This document shows positions 59,120-64,000 of a stretch of 64,000 nucleotides of DNA, in pieces (position 1 is the first letter of the stretch; every line of letters begins with the position of its first letter). The stretch covers positions 9,872,161 to 9,936,160 of the forward strand of contig CM045735.1 in NCBI GenBank assembly GCA_024760905.1, read 5' to 3'. The stretch is from Plotosus lineatus. Its lineage: Eukaryota > Chordata > Actinopteri > Siluriformes > Plotosidae. Under the pieces are notes generated by a model, which saw only the letters and a program-made list of their open reading frames with translations, made no database searches and had not been told where the DNA came from. Made by a program: the position numbers and the translations under genes.

Positions 59120-59660
59120 AAGGATTATCAGAGAGGCTGGATCTTATTTTAGCTGACTCTGGGTAAAGGCTAGGTACATCCTGAACCATTACAGAGCCAG
59201 TACACATTCAACAATGCGCATCCCACACTCACACATAGGGCCAATTTGTAACAGCTAATAGTTTAATTTGCACGTTTTTGGACTGTTGGAGGAAACTAGC
59301 TTACCCAGAGAAACTCAATACAGAAAGCACAGATAATGAAGACTCCACCTGAACTTGAACTCAGGAACTTCGTGCGCTGAGGTGAGCTTGTTAACCATTA
59401 CATCCCCATGCTGCCCTGTGGTTGTATACCCAAGCTGGTTAATTATTTTAGGGTGTGTAGGAGTCTGGAACTTATCTTTGTTGGCTAGCCAATTAGTCTA
59501 ATTATGCATGTCTTTGGACTGTGGGAGGATACCGAAGTACCCAGAGGAAATTCAAGCAAGTATTAAGATGCAAACTTAACACAAAAACACCCTTGCCAAG
59601 CCCAGGACCTTCTGGCTATGAGTTGGACATGCTAACCACGTCACCATGATGCCCTGTTGT
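59120..59660 (-). repeat. Two family B SINE pieces in the same orientation
   Basis: The first (59120-59410) holds CTTATTTTAGCTGACTCTGG, TTTTTGGACTGTTGGAGG and the head remnant. The second (59440-59660) holds CATGTCTTTGGACTGTGGG and the head complement GTTGGACATGCTAACC. Confidence 0.55.
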
Positions 59661-59674
59661 TGTATTCACTTCAC

Positions 59675-59900
59675 TTATCCCTTAACATCCGGGGATGTCG
59701 TTGGGGCACCTTCGTGGCGAGACTTGGGCTGATTTGGCCTAGCGGCACCCATCCCTCTCCATAGAAAGTGTGAGACATAGCCTGCCTTTGATAACCCAGT
59801 TAGCTGCACTGGGGGGACAGTGACAACCCTGTGGGGACTCGAACCCCCAATCTTAGGATCAGTGATCATGCGTGCTAACCACTAGACCGCCACTGCCCTG
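59675..59900 (-). repeat. SINE, family A head and body with unrelated third part
   Basis: The head complement (GCTAACCACTAGACCGCC) and body (CCTTTGATAACCCAGTTAGC) are typical. The left part (CATCCGGGGATGTCGTTGGG) does not match either tail type seen in the window. Confidence 0.6.
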
Positions 59901-60267
59901 TTTTTGTACATGAAGATAATAATTACAACAACTTGCCAATGCTAGCTGATTATAATACTTATTTTGTAATATATTAGTCCCTTTTACTTATAGTTTGTTG
60001 TCAAAAATAAGCAGACTGACCTAGGACTGGTTGGGATAGGCATCCACAGCCTTTTACCTTTATAATGTAAGATATGTGTTTGTTTAATCATTAAAAATAG
60101 ATTGCATTGGTAAACTGCTTGGGTTACAAATCAATAAACACTCGTGGATGGGCAATAATGTTTGAATTTATCTACGTTTTTCTCCATTGGTTATTAACTT
60201 TGAGATGACGACAACTCCCACAATTCCACGGGCTTGATGAAAATTCCCAGAAGCCATCGCTCATTCC

Positions 60268-60311
60268 ACTTCCTCCAAGTCGCCTGAACTGACGTAGTGG
60301 CAATGACGTAG
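60268..60311 (+). promoter_or_regulatory. Promoter-like motifs upstream of cox8
   Basis: ACTTCC (ETS/GABP type, complement GGAAGT) at 60268-60273 and two TGACGTAG words (CRE/ATF-like) at 60290-60297 and 60304-60311, within 100 bp of the ATG. ETS and CRE sites are common in promoters of nuclear respiratory genes. Motif match only. Confidence 0.45.
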
Positions 60312-60366
60312 AAGAAACTTCATTGTGTGGTAGCATTAGCGTTTGATCAGCTTTAGACCCAACAAC

Positions 60367-60486
60367 ATGTCCGCACTGCTCCGAGGACTCGCCCGAATTC
60401 GCTCAGCCCCAGCTTTGCGGGGTACAGGTATGGCCCAGCGGGCTAACCTTACAACAAGACCCGCTAAGGATACTTTGGGACTAGCT
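60367..60486 (+). CDS. cox8a: Cytochrome c oxidase subunit 8 (COX8A-like), first coding exon, gene incomplete
   Basis: Nuclear-encoded small subunit of respiratory complex IV in the inner mitochondrial membrane. The exon encodes 40 residues: MSALLRGLARIRSAPALRG, then TGMAQRANLTTRPAKDTLG and LA. This is a mitochondrial presequence, arginine-rich and without acidic residues, followed by the start of the mature protein (PAKDTLG, comparable with the PxxxKLG region of COX8). It ends at a strong donor, GTAAGT, in phase 0. The second exon, which should carry the GWILSHLE-like membrane segment, was not found up to 64000. Start chosen as the first ATG after a GC-richer leader. COX8A lies near PYGM and SLC22 genes in human, which supports the call. 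COX8B-type cannot be excluded. Confidence 0.75.
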
Positions 60487-61400
60487 GTAAGTGTTTTTGT
60501 TTATTTAGATCGTCCGAAATTCCGGGCCACAGCTAACTCAGTGAATGCTAACTTAACCTTCAGGAGATAAAGTGAAACTAGCTGACTAGTTTATGGCAGG
60601 TGGGATAATTAAAGAAATGTTATATGGTCATTATGCTCGTAAATTAGATATGTATGTAAACAAAAGTTGTATTCGAACTATAATTATTAAGTGCTTTGCC
60701 ATGCGGAAGGATATGCTAGTTTGGCGGTAAACTAGCCTATCCTAGCTTAGCATAGATAGCAATCCTTACCAAAAAGGTCATTGAACAAATAGTGTTTACA
60801 GTATGTATGCAGGCTTAGGTGCTGTAATGTTTCATGATTTCAAGCTTATTTGGCACTTTATTTTCAAAAATAAACTAAAAAAAGTAAATTGTCGAAATTA
60901 AAGACAAGCTTGAAATCAAAGTCACTGAAGTCGCGTCACAGTAATCATGTCACTATGTAAACATTTTCCCCCAAACTTGTTGATCTTCAGTTGACTGAGC
61001 ATTGTGATATTTTTGCGAATATTTTATGATATTTATATTTTATTGTGTTGGTATTAATATGTAAATGTCATAACCTGTTTTTTGTTTGTTTGTTTAATTT
61101 AAGATTAAGAGTCTAACAGTCTTCTAGAGAGAGCACTGTGGATACAAAAAATTGTCCAAAACCTGCACCGATTATGTAATAATTAATATGAATAAATACA
61201 ATAGTAGGAAATACCTTCGAATAATAAAGAAATGAACAAAAAGAATCAGCTTTTATTGAATATTCCTGCGAGTTAAATTTTGGTCAAATGAGTTTGCCAC
61301 TTGAAACTTGTTTATTAAATATTCAAGGTTTTAAAAACTTATTTAAAAAAAAAAAACCCAATTAAAATCCTTTATTTTTGAGCCCTTTGTGACTGATTGC
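60487..61400. other. cox8 intron sequence, no recognised content
   Basis: AT-rich, no exon-like stretch matching the rest of COX8. Confidence 0.5.
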
Positions 61401-61407
61401 TCTTAGA

Positions 61408-61674
61408 GATCGTTTGATTTGGCAGAGGTTTTTACGTCGGATGCCCTTCCTGTCACAACCCTTTTTTAGCAAGGGACAGAAACACGCTGACGACTTTGCA
61501 GCTACTCTACGAAAGTCAGCAATGGTTCTTTTACATGCCTCTCACCATAGACAGTGAGAGACATGGCCCGCCTTTGATAACCCAGTTAGCTGCACTGGGG
61601 GGGACAGTGACAACCCTGTGGAGAGTGGGACTCAAACCCCCAACCTTTGGATCAGCGATCCAGCGCCCTATACC
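61408..61674 (-). repeat. SINE, family A, truncated at both ends
   Basis: Runs from TTTGATTTGGCAGAGG through the body to TCAGCGATCCAGCGCCC. Both the RTE-type terminus and the outer head are missing. Confidence 0.75.
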
Positions 61675-61679
61675 TTCCC

Positions 61680-61974
61680 TTACTGATGTATGTGTGTATA
61701 TAATATCAATAAATACATATTAAACACTATAAATGCTTATAACAATTAAATGTTTAAAAAGGATGCACAAGATGCAAATACAACATAAATACACAGGCAG
61801 ATGGGCGTGCACCTCACAAAAATGTAAATAGTTGTTTGTGGGTTTTTTTTTTTTGCATAATTGGCCTTGTTTTGTGGCCTTTCCCATTTTTTTTTTTTTT
61901 TTTTTTAAATGAATCTTTTTGAAAAACCCATGATGCGCTGAAGCTGCAGAAACTGAAGCACGAAGTAGCGAGGG
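61680..61974. mobile_element. Tigger-like MITE remnant (right part)
   Basis: Shares ATAATATCAATAAATACATA, ATGCTTATAACAATTAAA, the long T run with GCATAATTGGCCTTG, and the terminal AAGTAGCGAGGGATCACTG with the complete member at 62269. The left end is lost. Confidence 0.65.
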
Positions 61975-62268
61975 ATCACTGTTTTTCTTGTGTGAAAGTT
62001 TGGTTCAAGCGAGCTCCGCCCCACCCAGTTTGTTGCTTGAGGGACTTTCTCTTCATTCACTCATTTAGCTGGTGCCTTTCTGATCGCTTTTTGCTTGTCA
62101 CTTTCTGTGTAAATACAGCTTTTGGATTTGGTGGCAGTTGGGATGCTGAGAAAATACACAGATGCGTGGAGAGCAGACCTGGATTTAATTTTTATTACGA
62201 GTATTTTTTTAAGTCTTAAAAAGCTGTCCGTTCAACTTGATCGAGGAATCCTGGTACATTTTTAGATA

Positions 62269-62929
62269 CAGGGATCCTTCACTTTCTGTGGTTAATTGGG
62301 ACCGAGATCCCCTCTCAACCATAGAAATCCGCAAACTAGGATCACCCCTGACTGACGTATATGTACATTTATGTGTATATAATATCAATAAATACATATC
62401 CAATGCTATAAATGCTCATAACAATTAAACATTGAAAAAACATCATAAGATGTAAATAACATAAATACAGACGCTCTCCAACTTACCAACATTCGTTTTG
62501 CAAACATCCGGAGATACCAAGCTGTCCAAGGTCGAAAGTGAAATGAAATTCAAGAACAAGTAGAAATAGAAATGGAATAAAATCTACAGAAAGAAAGATC
62601 ATAAATATAAGTATGATGTGTGATTAAACATTATCCTGAGGTACACTTATTACTGGACTCCAGCAAAGGTGGGCGTGGCACACGCGCACACACAGATGTA
62701 ACAATGTATCCAGTTTTGATGGGAGATTTTGGGTTGTTTTGTGTTGGTTTAGGGTTTGTTTTTTTTTTTGCATAATTGTCCTTGTTTTTGTGACATTTTC
62801 CTTAACCTTTCCACCTATTCTTTCTTAATTTCCTTATTTTTTTAATTCGATGAATATTTATTTATTTTTAAAAAGCCGTGATGCACTGAAGCCGCATTAA
62901 TCGAAGCGTGAAGTAGTGAGGAATCCCTG
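62269..62929. mobile_element. Tigger-like MITE (661 bp) with TA target
   Basis: Ends CAGGGATCCTTCACT and AGTGAGGAATCCCTG are inverted and flanked by TA. No coding content. It is a different family from the CAGTGGTACC elements at 11164 and 49492. Confidence 0.7.
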
Positions 62930-63053
62930 TACTGTTTCCTATCAAATTTAAAGTTCAACTTAAAAATAGCCCACCAACTTAGTCAGAATCTACATTCAGT
63001 TATTGAAATGGTTTAACAAAATTTATAGTAGTCGTTCTGGGTGGAATCTAAAA

Positions 63054-63412
63054 GAATGTCTGTCTGTCTTCCTTTCGGCTTTTTCCCTTTTTTACTCGAG
63101 AGTTGCCACAGCGAATCAGCTGATTCGCGTGTTTGATTTGGCAGAGGTTTTTACATTGGATGCCCTTCCTGTCACAACCCTTTTTAGCAAGGGAGAGAAA
63201 CACGCTGACGACTTTGCAGCTACTCTTTACGAAAGTCAGCAATGGTTCTTTTACACGCCTCTCACCATAGACAGTGAGAGACATGGCCCGCCTTTGATAA
63301 CCCAGTTAGCTGCACTGGGGGGGGGCAGTGACAACCTTGCAGAGTGGTACTCGAACCCACAACCTTTGGATCAGCGATCCAGCACCCTATACCACTGGAC
63401 CACCACTGCCCC
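63054..63412 (-). mobile_element. tRNA-derived SINE, family A with RTE-type tail, target duplication present
   Basis: Tail complement TCTTCCTTTCGGCTTTTTCC at left, CACAGCGAATCAGCTGATTC, body, and head complement CCACCACTGCCCC at right. TGGAATCTAAAA at 63042-63053 and 63413-63424 is the target duplication. Confidence 0.93.
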
Positions 63413-63424
63413 TGGAATCTAAAA

Positions 63425-64000
63425 TAATAAAGGGGCAAAACTACTAAAGAGCAAAATGAGGAAATCATCCAGGACATTGGTTTAATGAGGCTTAGCAAAG
63501 CTCTTATCACCAATGATTGATGATTTTAGTCATAAAGACTGGTAATATTCATTGTTGTGGACCATTCATAAATCAAGTTGTCTTATCAAGACATAAGCTG
63601 CATTAAGTAGATCTGTGAGAGCTTTCATCATCTTACATTAAGCTTTTTTATCTCATTATCAGAAGTAGCTTATTGCACGGCAAGTGTAGAACAGAGGCTT
63701 GAGTAAATAAATTTATACTCACAAGGAATGCTGACTGTTTCAGAAGCATGGACACAAGTGTGTGTGTGTGTGTTATTTTCTTATAAAATTTCTGTGTGCA
63801 TTATGAAATACAAATGCCCAGACACAGCGATAAGCTCTCCTTCCATGTTGATGTGGGTCAATCAGTTAATCTCATGTTCATGGGACTCAATGTTTGGAGG
63901 CATCTGCCAGTCAGTGTTATTTTTAAGATCTGATTGGTTATAACTGGAACTGTCATGAAAGTTCAGCTCAGTTGCACGTCATGTCTACCCAGTCCACATC
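63425..64000. other. cox8 intron or flank, no recognised content
   Basis: A short (GT)n run at 63757-63772. No exon or repeat that I can support. Confidence 0.45.

Noticed and set aside
61992..62219. A 75-codon frame as cox8 exon 2 or a separate small gene
   Set aside because: No COX8 membrane segment, no good splice acceptor in frame, and it lies between two MITE copies.

Overview
The window reads as nuclear DNA of a bony fish. It has spliced vertebrate genes with GT-AG introns, a dense load of short retroposons, RTE- and other LINE copies, Tigger- and Tc1-like DNA transposons, and many long AT, CA/GT and GATA microsatellites. Four host genes are visible and together resemble the neighbourhood on human 11q13 (SLC22A, RASGRP2, PYGM, COX8A). 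One short-retroposon family (tail ending in CATAAATGTAA) is of a kind I associate with otophysan fishes, but I cannot name the species.

Layout. Positions 1-7506, minus strand: rasgrp2, the Ca2+/DAG-regulated Rap/Ras exchange factor CalDAG-GEFI. It runs off the left edge inside the EF-hand region, so the C1 domain and 3' end are outside. Positions 7507-15617 are intergenic and repeat-filled: a 3'-truncated RTE LINE, a Tigger-like element inside a pentanucleotide microsatellite, and a decayed second LINE. Positions 15618-37674, plus strand: the complete muscle-type glycogen phosphorylase gene pygm, 20 coding exons and 842 codons, with every intron phase consistent. Its introns hold a near-intact RTE LINE with a perfect 20-bp target duplication (intron 1), an RTE fragment close to exon 5 (intron 4), a full-length inverted RTE copy (intron 12), and an array of telomere-like repeats between inverted arms. 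Positions 37675-48352 are intergenic, with a third LINE inserted into a Tc1-like transposon remnant. Positions 48353-55501, plus strand: a complete ten-coding-exon organic anion transporter gene of the SLC22 family (556 codons). Positions 55502-60366 hold retroposon debris. Position 60367 onward, plus strand: the first coding exon of a COX8-like cytochrome c oxidase subunit gene; its next exon was not found before the right edge.

The genes do not form an operon or pathway. pygm mobilises muscle glycogen, rasgrp2 activates Rap1 in blood cells, the SLC22 protein exchanges organic anions at epithelial membranes, and cox8 is a nuclear-encoded respiratory subunit. The head-to-head arrangement of rasgrp2 and pygm differs from the tandem arrangement I recall in mammals.

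The most informative non-genic content is the retroposon system. One tRNA-derived short retroposon family carries a 3' tail matching the 3' end of the RTE LINE. Other copies with the same head and body carry a different tail, resembling the 3' end of the second LINE. This suggests tail exchange between two mobilising partners. Other unusual items are the telomere-like array, a foldback element built on TTCCGCAA words in the SLC22 gene, and a (TG)41 tract occupying the polypyrimidine position of a pygm 3' splice site.
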